NCBI GenBank assembly: GCA_938038735.1
Contig: CALHSW010000009.1
Coordinates: forward strand, 1 to 31,425
DNA length: 31,425 nucleotides
Reading direction: 5' to 3'
DNA from: an uncultured Bacteroidia bacterium
GTDB taxonomy: Bacteria; Bacteroidota; Bacteroidia; Bacteroidales; CAJPTX01
Shown one piece after another: positions 15,902 through 24,172 of this stretch. Position 1 is the stretch's first letter. The number at the start of each line of letters is the position of its first letter. The position numbers and the translations under genes were made by a program. A model generated the notes under the pieces. The model saw nothing but the letters and a program-made list of their open reading frames with translations. It was not told where the DNA came from and ran no database searches.

Positions 15902-16687
15902 ATGATTAAGGTCTCTGCGGTGTCATACCTCAATGCATTGCCGATGGTGTACGGCTTGCAGCGGGGGCCAAATGCTTCGTTGTGGAACGTACGGCTGGAG
16001 CTGCCAGCGCAGTCGGCGAGGAGTTTGCGGGAGCAGAGCGTTGATGTGGCCCTTATGCCCGTGGGGGCTCTGCACGCAGTGCCGCATGCGAAGGTTGTAG
16101 GAAAGTATTGCGTTGGGGCGGATGGTGCGGTGCATAGCGTGTGTCTTTTCGCCCAGCGTCCATTGTCCGGTTTACGCAAAATCTATTTAGACCCCCATTC
16201 ACGGACCTCAGCGCAGCTGGTGCAAATCCTGGCGACGCATTATTGGAAGAAAGAGGTGCGTTGGGCAGCGTTAGACTTTAAGTACCTAGAAAAAGGGCTT
16301 GCGGGGGATGAGGGGGTGTTGCTGATTGGCGACAAGGTGTTTAGTCTTCGGGAGCGGTACGAGGTGTGCTACGACTTGGCGGAGGAGTGGATAGCGTTTG
16401 CGGGGCTCCCGTTCGTGTTTGCGGCGTGGGTCTCAACGCAAGCGATGGCGCCGACGTTAGAAGCTGCGCTGAATGAGGATTTTGCTTGGGGGGTAGCGCA
16501 TGTTGAAGAGGCCGTGGAGCAGCGGGCTAAGAGGGAGGGGTTGCCTTGTTCCAAAGAGGAGGCCATACGCTATTTGAGGGAAAATATCAACTACGAATTC
16601 ACCGAAGGGAAGCGGCGTGGAATGCAGCATTATCTGACGTTGCGTGACGAGTTGGCATTGGGGAATCCGATAGGTAGTGCCTTGTGA
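15902..16687 (+). CDS. mqnA: Chorismate dehydratase MqnA (futalosine menaquinone pathway)
   Basis: The 261-residue protein belongs to the MqnA/MqnD family, periplasmic-binding-protein-like enzymes acting in the cytoplasm. MqnA converts chorismate to 3-[(1-carboxyvinyl)oxy]benzoate, the first step of the futalosine route to menaquinone. Family segments are VSAVSYLNALPMVYGL at the N-terminus, SVDVALMPVGAL and LDPHSRTSAQLVQIL. It fits MqnA better than MqnD because of the SYLNALP start and the length. The other mqn genes are not in the window. The ATG at 15902 follows AAAGGAGGGTAGG, a strong binding site. Confidence 0.88.
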   Translation: MIKVSAVSYLNALPMVYGLQRGPNASLWNVRLELPAQSARSLREQSVDVALMPVGALHAVPHAKVVGKYCVGADGAVHSVCLFAQRPLSGLRKIYLDPHSRTSAQLVQILATHYWKKEVRWAALDFKYLEKGLAGDEGVLLIGDKVFSLRERYEVCYDLAEEWIAFAGLPFVFAAWVSTQAMAPTLEAALNEDFAWGVAHVEEAVEQRAKREGLPCSKEEAIRYLRENINYEFTEGKRRGMQHYLTLRDELALGNPIGSAL

Positions 16688-16703
16688 AATAGGGGGTTAG
16701 GGG

Positions 16704-17660
16704 ATGATAACGATATTCTATAAGCTCGGAGACGATATTGTTTACGAGGTAGACGAAGATCTACTTGATACCATCGCCTACAGCGACCTCTTGTGGGTAG
16801 ACCTCGTTGACGCAACGCACGACCAGCGGGAGAAGGTGGAGCAGTTCTTTGATATCAGCTTACAAACGCGCCAACAGACTGAAGAAATTGAGAGTTCTTC
16901 GCGGTACGCCGAAATGGCGGATCGCATCATCGCCAATTCAAACTTCCTGATTGGGCGTGACGATGCCTACGAATCTGCACCTACCTCTTTCATATTGAAA
17001 GATAACGTCTTGATATCAACCCGAAAAGAGGCGTTACGTACCTTCGGTGACACCATGCGTAAGTTGAGGTACAACCCTAAGGCTTTTCCCACGGGATACC
17101 ATGTGCTGGTGGCTCTCTTTGAGACGCGTATTGACCTTGATGCCGACATGGCAGAGGATATAGCAAAAAAGATTTCGGAAATTAGCGGACAGCTCAACGT
17201 GGCGAGGGATGGGGACGACGATGAGGAGAATATTTATCGTATAAGTGCGTTGCAGGAAAGCACGATGCTCATGCGTGAGAACATTACCGATAAACAGCGC
17301 GTCATCAGTAGCATCAGTCGGAGCAATCGTTTCCCGGAGGAGCTGGCACCCAAGCTTGCAGTGATGCTAAAAGACATAAACTCACTGCTTAACCATACCG
17401 ATTTTAGTTTCAGCCGATTGGACTTCCTGCAGGATGCCTACATGAGCTTAACCAATATACGGCTGAGTAGAGTGACGAAAACCTTTACGGTTATATCGGT
17501 CATTTTCATGCCTCCCACCTTGATAGCGTCTGTTTACGGCATGAACTTTAGCAATATGCCCGAGCTCCAATGGGAGCATGGCTATCTATTCTCCTGGGGG
17601 CTAATGGTGGCAGCGGCGCTGGTTGTTCTCTTAATATTCAAGTACAAAAAACTTCTGTAG
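16704..17660 (+). CDS. CorA-family magnesium/divalent cation transporter
   Basis: The 318-residue protein has a long cytoplasmic N-terminal domain with an extended coiled region and two C-terminal membrane segments. The first ends in the signature YGMN (GMN at 279-281), which forms the ion-selecting loop of CorA pentamers; the second is followed by a short basic tail (KYKKLL). It should import Mg2+ or related ions (Co2+, Ni2+ or Zn2+ efflux occurs in relatives). It sits 16 bases after mqnA and 2 bases before the nfeD-like gene. The symbol is left blank because substrate preference cannot be read. Confidence 0.92.
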   Translation: MITIFYKLGDDIVYEVDEDLLDTIAYSDLLWVDLVDATHDQREKVEQFFDISLQTRQQTEEIESSSRYAEMADRIIANSNFLIGRDDAYESAPTSFILKDNVLISTRKEALRTFGDTMRKLRYNPKAFPTGYHVLVALFETRIDLDADMAEDIAKKISEISGQLNVARDGDDDEENIYRISALQESTMLMRENITDKQRVISSISRSNRFPEELAPKLAVMLKDINSLLNHTDFSFSRLDFLQDAYMSLTNIRLSRVTKTFTVISVIFMPPTLIASVYGMNFSNMPELQWEHGYLFSWGLMVAAALVVLLIFKYKKLL

Positions 17661-17662
17661 CC

Positions 17663-19072
17663 ATGTGGCGTTCTATCCATTTCCTGTTTCTCTTTGTCAG
17701 TTTTGTAGCGTTGCCCTTCATGCCGTTGAAGGCGCAGGGGAGTGAGAAACGTGTTTTTCTCATTGATATGCGTGCGCCGGTTGACAAAGCCTCCTGGCAT
17801 ATGCTTTCCCGTGGTTTAGAAGAGGCGAAGAAGCACGAGGCGGAGCTGATTGTGCTGTCGCTTAACACGTATGGGGGGCAGCTGGACATGGCAGACTCAA
17901 TGCGCACCGCGCTGCTCAATTGCCCCATCCCTGTGTGGGCATTCATTGACAACCAGGCGGCCTCCGCGGGAGCTTTGATTGCGTTGGCATGCGATAGTAT
18001 CTACATGCGGCAAGGGGCTAGCATAGGGGCTGCAACGGTGGTGAGCGGAACCGATGGTATGCCGGTACCCGACAAGTATCAAAGCTTCATGCGCAGCATG
18101 ATGCGCAGCACCGCGCAAGCCGCGGGAAAGAAGGTGATACAAAACGGAGAGGGTAACGACACGCTCGTATATCGACGCGACCCTAGCATAGCGGAGGCGA
18201 TGGTGGATCCTGCGCTTTCCGTACCAGGGGTGGTTGATTCGGGAAAAGTGTTGACCTTTTCAACGGAAGAGGCCATTGCCAATGGGTATTGCGAGGGGCA
18301 ATTCGACAGTGTAAAAGCCATTTTAGCCCGCTACGACATGGCTGGGAGTCATCTAGAAACGTTTAAGCCCACCGGGGTTGACAAGGTGAAGGGCTTTATG
18401 CTCTCCCCCGTAGTTTCCGGTATTCTCATCATGCTCATCGTGGGGGGGCTGTACTTTGAGTTGCAAACGCCGGGGGTGGGTTTCCCACTAGTGATAGCGA
18501 TAGCAGCGGCGGTTGCTTTTTTTGTACCGCTCTATATCGATGGGCTAGTGCAGAACATTGATATCGTCCTGTTTATCGTGGGGGTTGTGCTGCTCCTGAT
18601 TGAAATATTTGCCATTCCAGGCTTTGGGATAACGGGGATTGCAGGTATAGTAGGGATTATAGCGGGTTTGTCGTTGGCGTTGGTTGACAACGACATGGTG
18701 TTCAGTTGGCAACCCGATAGCGGAGTGACGCTCCTGCGTGCGGTGGCTGTGGTGATAGTAGCGCTAACGCTCAGCGCATTCGGTTGTGTTGCGCTCGGTG
18801 GTGCCTTGATAAAATCCCCCCGTATCCCTGCGTTGGCATTGCGAAGAAGTCTCTCTCTAGAGGATGGGTATGTCGGGGTTGCGGTGCATGGGGACAGTCT
18901 TGTGGGGCAGGAGGGTAAGGCTGAGACCGTGCTGCGTCCCTCGGGGAAAGTGATAATCGGGGGAAAATCGTACGATGCCGTTTCGGTGCAGGGCATGCTG
19001 GAGCAGGGATGCGAGGTAGTGGTGGAGCGAGTGGAGACAAATCAAGTCTACGTGCGCCGTAAAAAAGCGTGA
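17663..19072 (+). CDS. NfeD family membrane-bound serine protease (ClpP-like)
   Basis: The start is the ATG at 17663, two bases after the corA-like stop; longer in-frame starts lie inside that gene. The 469-residue protein has a signal peptide (cleavage near PLKAQG, about residue 25), a ClpP/crotonase-type protease domain, a block of four or five membrane segments (about 265-400) and a C-terminal NfeD OB-fold (EDGYVGVAVHGD... GKVIIGGKSYDAVS). The probable catalytic dyad is S101 in QAASAGA and K138 in VPDKYQ, matching the Ser-Lys spacing known for the archaeal homologue 1510-N. Relatives with stomatin partners cleave stomatin; no stomatin gene is next to it here. It is co-directional with the permease gene 21 bases downstream. 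Confidence 0.9.
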   Translation: MWRSIHFLFLFVSFVALPFMPLKAQGSEKRVFLIDMRAPVDKASWHMLSRGLEEAKKHEAELIVLSLNTYGGQLDMADSMRTALLNCPIPVWAFIDNQAASAGALIALACDSIYMRQGASIGAATVVSGTDGMPVPDKYQSFMRSMMRSTAQAAGKKVIQNGEGNDTLVYRRDPSIAEAMVDPALSVPGVVDSGKVLTFSTEEAIANGYCEGQFDSVKAILARYDMAGSHLETFKPTGVDKVKGFMLSPVVSGILIMLIVGGLYFELQTPGVGFPLVIAIAAAVAFFVPLYIDGLVQNIDIVLFIVGVVLLLIEIFAIPGFGITGIAGIVGIIAGLSLALVDNDMVFSWQPDSGVTLLRAVAVVIVALTLSAFGCVALGGALIKSPRIPALALRRSLSLEDGYVGVAVHGDSLVGQEGKAETVLRPSGKVIIGGKSYDAVSVQGMLEQGCEVVVERVETNQVYVRRKKA

Positions 19073-19093
19073 CATATCGGTAGAGGCTAGCGT

Positions 19094-20374
19094 ATGCAGG
19101 GAGAGGTGTCGACTAGGCGCAGGGCCAGTTGGGGATTCCCACAATTTATCTCAAGCCGTTTGCAGGCGAATGGCGGTGCGGGGCATCGCTTGTCGCGTCC
19201 CTTCCTGCGCATCGCGATTGTGGCTGTGGCCATTAGCGTGAGCGCCATGCTGATTTCAGTGTCGGTGGCGCGAGGATTTCAGAAGGCGATAGCCATGCGG
19301 GCAACCCTTTTTGTGGGGCATGTGCAGGTGGTAAACCTTGATGGCAACGCTTCCTTGGAGCAAGTTCCCATCACTCGGAACGCGGCACTAGAAGCGGATT
19401 TACGAAAGATACATTCACTGCGTGCGCTGCAATGCTTCGCCTTGAAGGGGGGCGTGATTAAGACGCAGGAGTCAATGCAAGGGTGCATCGTGAAGGGGGT
19501 AGACGAGAGTATGGACTGGTCGCTCTTGGATCCATTTATAGTTCGAGGGCGTTGCCCGAATTTTAGAACCCCTAACGGTGTCAAGGAGGCTATAATTCCC
19601 GTGGCGATAGCTACGCGACTCAACCTTGATACGGGGCAACGGCTGACGGTCTATTTTGTGCAGAATCCGCCCCGCGTGCGGCAATTCAATATTGTGGGAG
19701 TCTTCTCCACGCAGCTTACCGATTTTGACGCACGCTACGTTTTTGCCCACCTTTCGCACCTACAGAGGGTGAATGGCTGGGACTCCACGCAGATTGGTGG
19801 TTATGAACTACATGTGCAAGGAATGGGGGATGCCGATGGGGCTGTGGAGGCGGCTTTTGATGCAGTGAATGACAATTTAGAACGGGAAGGGAAACTGCTT
19901 AGGATAGTAGATGTTCGCGACAAGTACGCATCGCTTTTCGGTTGGCTCGATTTGCAGGACGTGAATGTGGCGGTGCTGCTCACTGTGCTTTTGGCAGTGG
20001 CGGGGGTGAACATGATAACTGCGCTCCTGATCCTAATTCTTGAACGTACACGCATGATAGGGTTGCTGAAGGCGCTAGGGGCGCATAACCGTCAGCTGCG
20101 GACAATCTTCATAATGCAGGCGGCGCATATTTTGCTATGGGGGCTTCTCATTGGAAACATCATTGGGTGTGGGCTGATTGCCGCGCAGCAGCGTTGGGCA
20201 TTCGTCAAGCTAAACCCTGAGGATTACTACATTGACCACGTGCCAGTGCTGCTTTCCGTTCCTCTCATGCTAGTGGTGAATGCCGTTACCATTATTGTCA
20301 CGGTTGCCATGATGCTTGGCCCTTCTGGCATAATCGCTAAGATGAATGCTGGGGAGAGCGCAAGATTTGAGTAA
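19094..20374 (+). CDS. LolC/LolE-type ABC transporter permease (FtsX domain)
   Basis: The 426-residue protein has the four-segment LolC/E layout: an N-terminal membrane segment (about 35-58), a large periplasmic domain, then three segments in the C-terminal FtsX domain (about 295-320, 340-365 and 385-410). LGWLDLQDVNVAVL, ILERTRMIGLLKALGAHNRQLR and the terminal PSGIIAKMNAGESARFE are typical of lipoprotein-release permeases. It would pull lipoproteins from the inner membrane for transfer to the outer membrane, with a LolD ATPase that is not encoded here. A macrolide-exporter-type role is possible but less likely. It closes the pyrH run. Confidence 0.87.
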   Translation: MQGEVSTRRRASWGFPQFISSRLQANGGAGHRLSRPFLRIAIVAVAISVSAMLISVSVARGFQKAIAMRATLFVGHVQVVNLDGNASLEQVPITRNAALEADLRKIHSLRALQCFALKGGVIKTQESMQGCIVKGVDESMDWSLLDPFIVRGRCPNFRTPNGVKEAIIPVAIATRLNLDTGQRLTVYFVQNPPRVRQFNIVGVFSTQLTDFDARYVFAHLSHLQRVNGWDSTQIGGYELHVQGMGDADGAVEAAFDAVNDNLEREGKLLRIVDVRDKYASLFGWLDLQDVNVAVLLTVLLAVAGVNMITALLILILERTRMIGLLKALGAHNRQLRTIFIMQAAHILLWGLLIGNIIGCGLIAAQQRWAFVKLNPEDYYIDHVPVLLSVPLMLVVNAVTIIVTVAMMLGPSGIIAKMNAGESARFE

Positions 20375-20517
20375 GATGGAAGCGGGGGATAGAGATTTCG
20401 CATTGCCGTTTACGCACCGTGAATGTTTGACTAGAAACAAGTATGAGCTAACTGTCATTTAGGGAGGTCAGTACAAAATTTTTTATTGCGCGGGTTGGAA
20501 GTGTCAAATAAAGAGTT

Positions 20518-20526
20518 TAGCTTTGC
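20518..20526 (+). promoter_or_regulatory. Promoter of the GLPGLI/TonB receptor pair
   Basis: TAGCTTTGC matches the TAnnTTTG element, and TTGG at 20495-20498 lies 19 bases upstream as a fair -33 box. Transcription would start near 20532, about 70 bases before the ATG at 20602. Confidence 0.6.
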
Positions 20527-20546
20527 GGACGCTTTAACAGAAGGGT

Positions 20547-20581
20547 GATGGGGGCGTTTTCGTAACGAAGATGCCCCCATC
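20547..20581 (+). promoter_or_regulatory. Leader hairpin before the GLPGLI gene
   Basis: GATGGGGGC pairs perfectly with GCCCCCATC (9 bp), and TTCG can pair with CGAA inside the loop; TTTCT follows. It lies between the promoter and the start codon, so it is in the 5' leader and may act as an attenuator, a stabiliser or a protein-binding site. It could also be a terminator for read-through from the upstream gene. Confidence 0.55.
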
Positions 20582-20601
20582 TTTCTAATGGATTATGCAA
20601 C

Positions 20602-21420
20602 ATGAAAAAGCTCGTAAAAGCGTATTGTGGGGTTCTAGCTGTATGGCTATTATCCTCAGGTCTTCTTTTTGCGCAAAGCAGCGGACGGGCAACCTATAAG
20701 GTCTACAGCGCGCTTTCTCCCGAAGGGTACGAGGCGATACTGGATTTCTCCCCAGAGCGTTCGTTGTATCGAGGAGGAACCTATAAAGGGGAAACGCGTG
20801 TACAGGTTTCCAAAAAATTCAGGAAGGAGGGGAATAATAACTACATTGACATCAATGTCTCAACTCCCCCTGACGAGGTGTGCGTCGTGATGAACGCAGG
20901 TAAAGACGAACTTTTGTCCTACGAATGGTTGATACGAGGAGGCAATTTGTACGAGTACCTAACGCATGAGTCGCTTCGAGAGATTGAGTGGAATCTTATA
21001 GACAGCACTAAGCAATTTGGGCGTTTTACGGCGCAAGGGGCGAGGTGTGCGTTCCGTGGTAGAGAGTACGATGTGTGGTACGTGCCAGAAATCCCAGTCA
21101 GTTTCGGTCCATGGAAATTCAATGGACTTCCTGGGCTGATTGTCGAGGCCTGCGAAAGGGATGGGGGCGTTTTTCGCTTTGTTCTACAAGGTGTAGAGGT
21201 TAAGGAGGGACATGCGGTGCCAGAGGCTGTATTCCCGAAAAAGGCGAGGCGATTATCTATAGAAGACTACGCCTATTTCCATGATAATAAGGCAGCAGAC
21301 GAGCGGGATTTGGCGAGTGCCCGTGCTCCGCGTGGTGCCAACGTGACTTCCCTTTCCGATGCGGATGGTGGGGATGAGAGCGATGTAGAGCGGAACTTTA
21401 AGGATTTGATGAAGGAATGA
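20602..21420 (+). CDS. GLPGLI family protein
   Basis: The 272-residue secreted protein has a signal peptide ending near residue 25 (LLFAQSS) and the name-giving motif GLPGLI at 175-180 within GPWKFNGLPGLIVEA. The family is specific to Bacteroidetes, and members are often encoded next to TonB-dependent receptors, as here. The stop overlaps the ATG of the receptor gene by four bases (ATGA), so the two are translationally coupled. Its likely place is the periplasm or the cell surface as a partner of the receptor; the substrate is unknown. The C-terminal 50 residues are charged and appear flexible. Confidence 0.88.
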   Translation: MKKLVKAYCGVLAVWLLSSGLLFAQSSGRATYKVYSALSPEGYEAILDFSPERSLYRGGTYKGETRVQVSKKFRKEGNNNYIDINVSTPPDEVCVVMNAGKDELLSYEWLIRGGNLYEYLTHESLREIEWNLIDSTKQFGRFTAQGARCAFRGREYDVWYVPEIPVSFGPWKFNGLPGLIVEACERDGGVFRFVLQGVEVKEGHAVPEAVFPKKARRLSIEDYAYFHDNKAADERDLASARAPRGANVTSLSDADGGDESDVERNFKDLMKE

Positions 21421-24101
21421 GGAGAGGAATGCGTTTTGCCTCCTTCCTAACGTTTTTTCTCTATTTCTCTTTCTTCTGCCTTGCTGCGCCACCTCGCGCT
21501 GCGATGGAGCTGCGGGGCAGAGTGGTAGATGCGGAGCGAAACCCGATGGTGGGCGCTCAGGTGCAGCTTTTTGAGGTGGGGAAAAAATTACCCTTTGATT
21601 TTCGGTCTACCAACGGACGTGGGGAGTTTACGTTTCGCATCAAGCAGCCGAGAGTAGTGCGGTTGGAGATACGGGCCATGGGACGTGAGGATTTCACGCA
21701 GGAGTTAAACCTGTTAACGGTTGCGAATGGGGATTTGGACCTCGGAGATATTTTGCTACAGCCCCACTTCGAAGAGATTAATGAGGTGCATGTGGAGGCG
21801 CAGAAGCCAGTGGTGCGACGAAGCGACACGGTTGCGTTCAGGGTGGGGGCTTTTGCGCTTGGCGGGGAGAAGAGTATAGAAGAGGTAATTAAAAACATGC
21901 CGGGGATGAAAGTGGAAGGGGATGGCAAAATTCGTTACCAGGGGCGTGAGGTGGAGCGGGTGATGGTGGGTGGGGCTGATATGTTCGGTCGGAATTATCA
22001 ATTGCTTACGAAGAACTTGGATCCCACGGCGGTAAATGAGGTGCAGGTCTTGGAGCATTTTGAGGAGAACCGGCTGATGCGAAGGCACCGCTCGAGTGAG
22101 CGTGTGGCAATGAATATCGCATTGAAGGAGGGGAGAGGCCAGCTGCTAGGCACGCTGCGGGCTGCGTATGGCTATCGCAATGTACACGATGCTCAACTCT
22201 CATTAACTGGCCTTTTCAACAGGCTGCAGCTTAACGTATTGGCGAATAGCAATCAGGTTGGGGTATCGCCTGCTGCCAGCGCGTCGGCGTGGCAAGCCCC
22301 GCAGGGCTTGCAAGATATAGCAGGGGGTGATTTAGCTAAAGTTGGAGGCGCAAGCAGTAGCGGCGTGCAGCAATTAAGGCCGATAACCGATGTGCAGGGT
22401 GTTCAAGCCCCGCTCTCAAATGAGAGGCGCAGGAGGAACATGTCGCATATGCTTTCAACAGGCATGGTGTACACCCCATCCTCAAAGTTTCGCATGAATC
22501 TCTCCGGTGTTGGTCAGTGGGAGCAGGATCGGTTTGACAGCGAACTAATGAGCGATTGGAATTTCAATGGGCGATCAATTACTCGGCGCGAGGAGAGTCA
22601 CCGCGGGAGTAGAACCTATTTGGTAGGTGGTAGGCTAACGCTTGAGGGGCAGGCAAGCGAAATGTCGGACATCCGCTACGATGGAGGGTACAATCTCATT
22701 GGAGATGGCAACGTAGTGGAAGGCAAGCTACGAGGCGATACATTGCAGGAGAATGCCACGGCGAGGTGGCAACGAACGGACCATACGCTGCTTTACACCC
22801 ATAGCCTGGATTCGGCGGGGCTGATACGCGGCGGTCTAGAATGGCAGAGCCAATGGCTAGATCCTCGTTACGCTGCAAGAACAGTGGGGTCATCAGCTCT
22901 AGGGTTTACCACGCAAGATGGGGTAGCTACGTGCTATAATCAGACCTCTCATCTTGGGCGTACCCGTTGGATCTATCTTGCTCCGTCCTACAAAGGATTG
23001 ACGGGGGATGTGCGTCTCGGCGCATCGTATAGCCAGCAACAGCTTCGTGTCTCCGATTTGTGGACTAATGGCGAAACGTACTCCATGGGGACTCTCGACA
23101 CGTATGCAGGTGGCGCGATTAGCTACACGTACGAGGCGTTTAAGGTAAACGCATTATTTCTGGGGCATGCTTCGCGTAACGCATTGGTTTTAACCCTCCG
23201 AGAAAGCATACTTAAACGGTGGGTCTACTACCCCGAACCGAGATTGACGTTGCAGGTGTCGCACCAAGCCCATTTGGGAGTGTTGACCTATGGGTATAAC
23301 ACCTCATTTTCTTCATTGCTAGGCGTGTTGCCGCGCACACTGCTCACTAGCTTCCGGAGCTCTTACGAGGGTGCGCCGACTTTTAGAGTGCATTATGGGC
23401 ATAGTGCTATGGCTTTTTACTCTTACGGAATTCCCACTTCCCGCATGACGGCAGAGGCATCGTTGCTGTACAATTACAACCCGAATACCAGCACGCAGCG
23501 TAACATCGTGATGGCTACCCGCACCTTGGTCTACATTATGGAGGGAAAGCGGAGCGATATGTTGGTCGCAAATGTGAAGGGGGATCTCTTTGTGCCGACC
23601 ATTGTGACGAACTTTAAGCTTGAGGTGCAGGGTGCGCAGAGCCGTTATACGCAGTACGTAAACGAGTCTGCGCTGGATGTGAGAAGCCGTCAAGTCTTTG
23701 CGAGTTTAATGTCGCGCACCAGTGTCCGGGGAGTGGTGGATGTGCAGCTCGGGGGGAATTGGTCAATGGTGCGCTTGGATGCCGATGGGGGCCAGATGGT
23801 GCATCACGACATGTCTCAGTTTGCGGAGATTCAGGTGAACGTAAATTCCATGCGCATAGACGCATCGGCAGACCGCGTAGAGGTTGGGATAAACCGAAGC
23901 CATAGCAATGCGATATATTTCCTTGATGCGAATGTGGAGTGGGAGGCGATAAAAGAGAGGTTAACGCTTTACGTAGAGGGGCGTAACCTTTTGAACAACA
24001 AGTACTACTCCCAACGCAACGATAGCAGTATTGAAACGGTGCAGATGCGCTACGAGATTCCCTCTTTACAGGTATTAGGTGGGTTTCGCTGGAATTTTTA
24101 G
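21417..24101 (+). CDS. TonB-dependent receptor-like outer-membrane protein with CarboxypepD_reg domain
   Basis: The 894-residue protein has a signal peptide (to about residue 25), an N-terminal carboxypeptidase-regulatory-like domain (LRGRVVDAERNPMVGAQVQL to about 110), a plug-like region (EEVIKNMPGMKVEGDGKIRYQGREVERVMVGG, about 155-190) and a long beta-barrel ending in the aromatic residue Phe (GGFRWNF). This is the architecture of Bacteroidetes receptors co-encoded with GLPGLI proteins; many of these have lost a canonical TonB box and may not be true siderophore receptors. No SusD partner is next to it. The substrate is not evident; peptides or metals are guesses. It shares the promoter of the GLPGLI gene and ends at the 38-bp palindrome. 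Confidence 0.88.
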   Translation: MRRGMRFASFLTFFLYFSFFCLAAPPRAAMELRGRVVDAERNPMVGAQVQLFEVGKKLPFDFRSTNGRGEFTFRIKQPRVVRLEIRAMGREDFTQELNLLTVANGDLDLGDILLQPHFEEINEVHVEAQKPVVRRSDTVAFRVGAFALGGEKSIEEVIKNMPGMKVEGDGKIRYQGREVERVMVGGADMFGRNYQLLTKNLDPTAVNEVQVLEHFEENRLMRRHRSSERVAMNIALKEGRGQLLGTLRAAYGYRNVHDAQLSLTGLFNRLQLNVLANSNQVGVSPAASASAWQAPQGLQDIAGGDLAKVGGASSSGVQQLRPITDVQGVQAPLSNERRRRNMSHMLSTGMVYTPSSKFRMNLSGVGQWEQDRFDSELMSDWNFNGRSITRREESHRGSRTYLVGGRLTLEGQASEMSDIRYDGGYNLIGDGNVVEGKLRGDTLQENATARWQRTDHTLLYTHSLDSAGLIRGGLEWQSQWLDPRYAARTVGSSALGFTTQDGVATCYNQTSHLGRTRWIYLAPSYKGLTGDVRLGASYSQQQLRVSDLWTNGETYSMGTLDTYAGGAISYTYEAFKVNALFLGHASRNALVLTLRESILKRWVYYPEPRLTLQVSHQAHLGVLTYGYNTSFSSLLGVLPRTLLTSFRSSYEGAPTFRVHYGHSAMAFYSYGIPTSRMTAEASLLYNYNPNTSTQRNIVMATRTLVYIMEGKRSDMLVANVKGDLFVPTIVTNFKLEVQGAQSRYTQYVNESALDVRSRQVFASLMSRTSVRGVVDVQLGGNWSMVRLDADGGQMVHHDMSQFAEIQVNVNSMRIDASADRVEVGINRSHSNAIYFLDANVEWEAIKERLTLYVEGRNLLNNKYYSQRNDSSIETVQMRYEIPSLQVLGGFRWNF

Positions 24102-24114
24102 AGAGCTAATCCTA

Positions 24115-24152
24115 CAAGAATGGGGGCAATGCATGCATTGCCCCCATTCTTG
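24115..24152. terminator. Perfect 38-bp palindrome between convergent genes
   Basis: The 38 bases equal their own reverse complement; each 19-base half starts CAAGAATGGGGGCAATGC. It sits in the 71-bp gap between the receptor stop and the minus-strand stop at 24173, where a two-way terminator is expected. No U-tract follows on either strand apart from the TTCTTG at the end of the stem, so the mode of action is inferred. Confidence 0.7.
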
Positions 24153-24172
24153 CCAATTTCGACAGTTCCCGT

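Noticed and set aside
17570..17662. Longer N-terminus of the NfeD-like protein
   Set aside because: The extension lies inside the corA-like gene and precedes a good signal peptide that starts at the ATG 17663.
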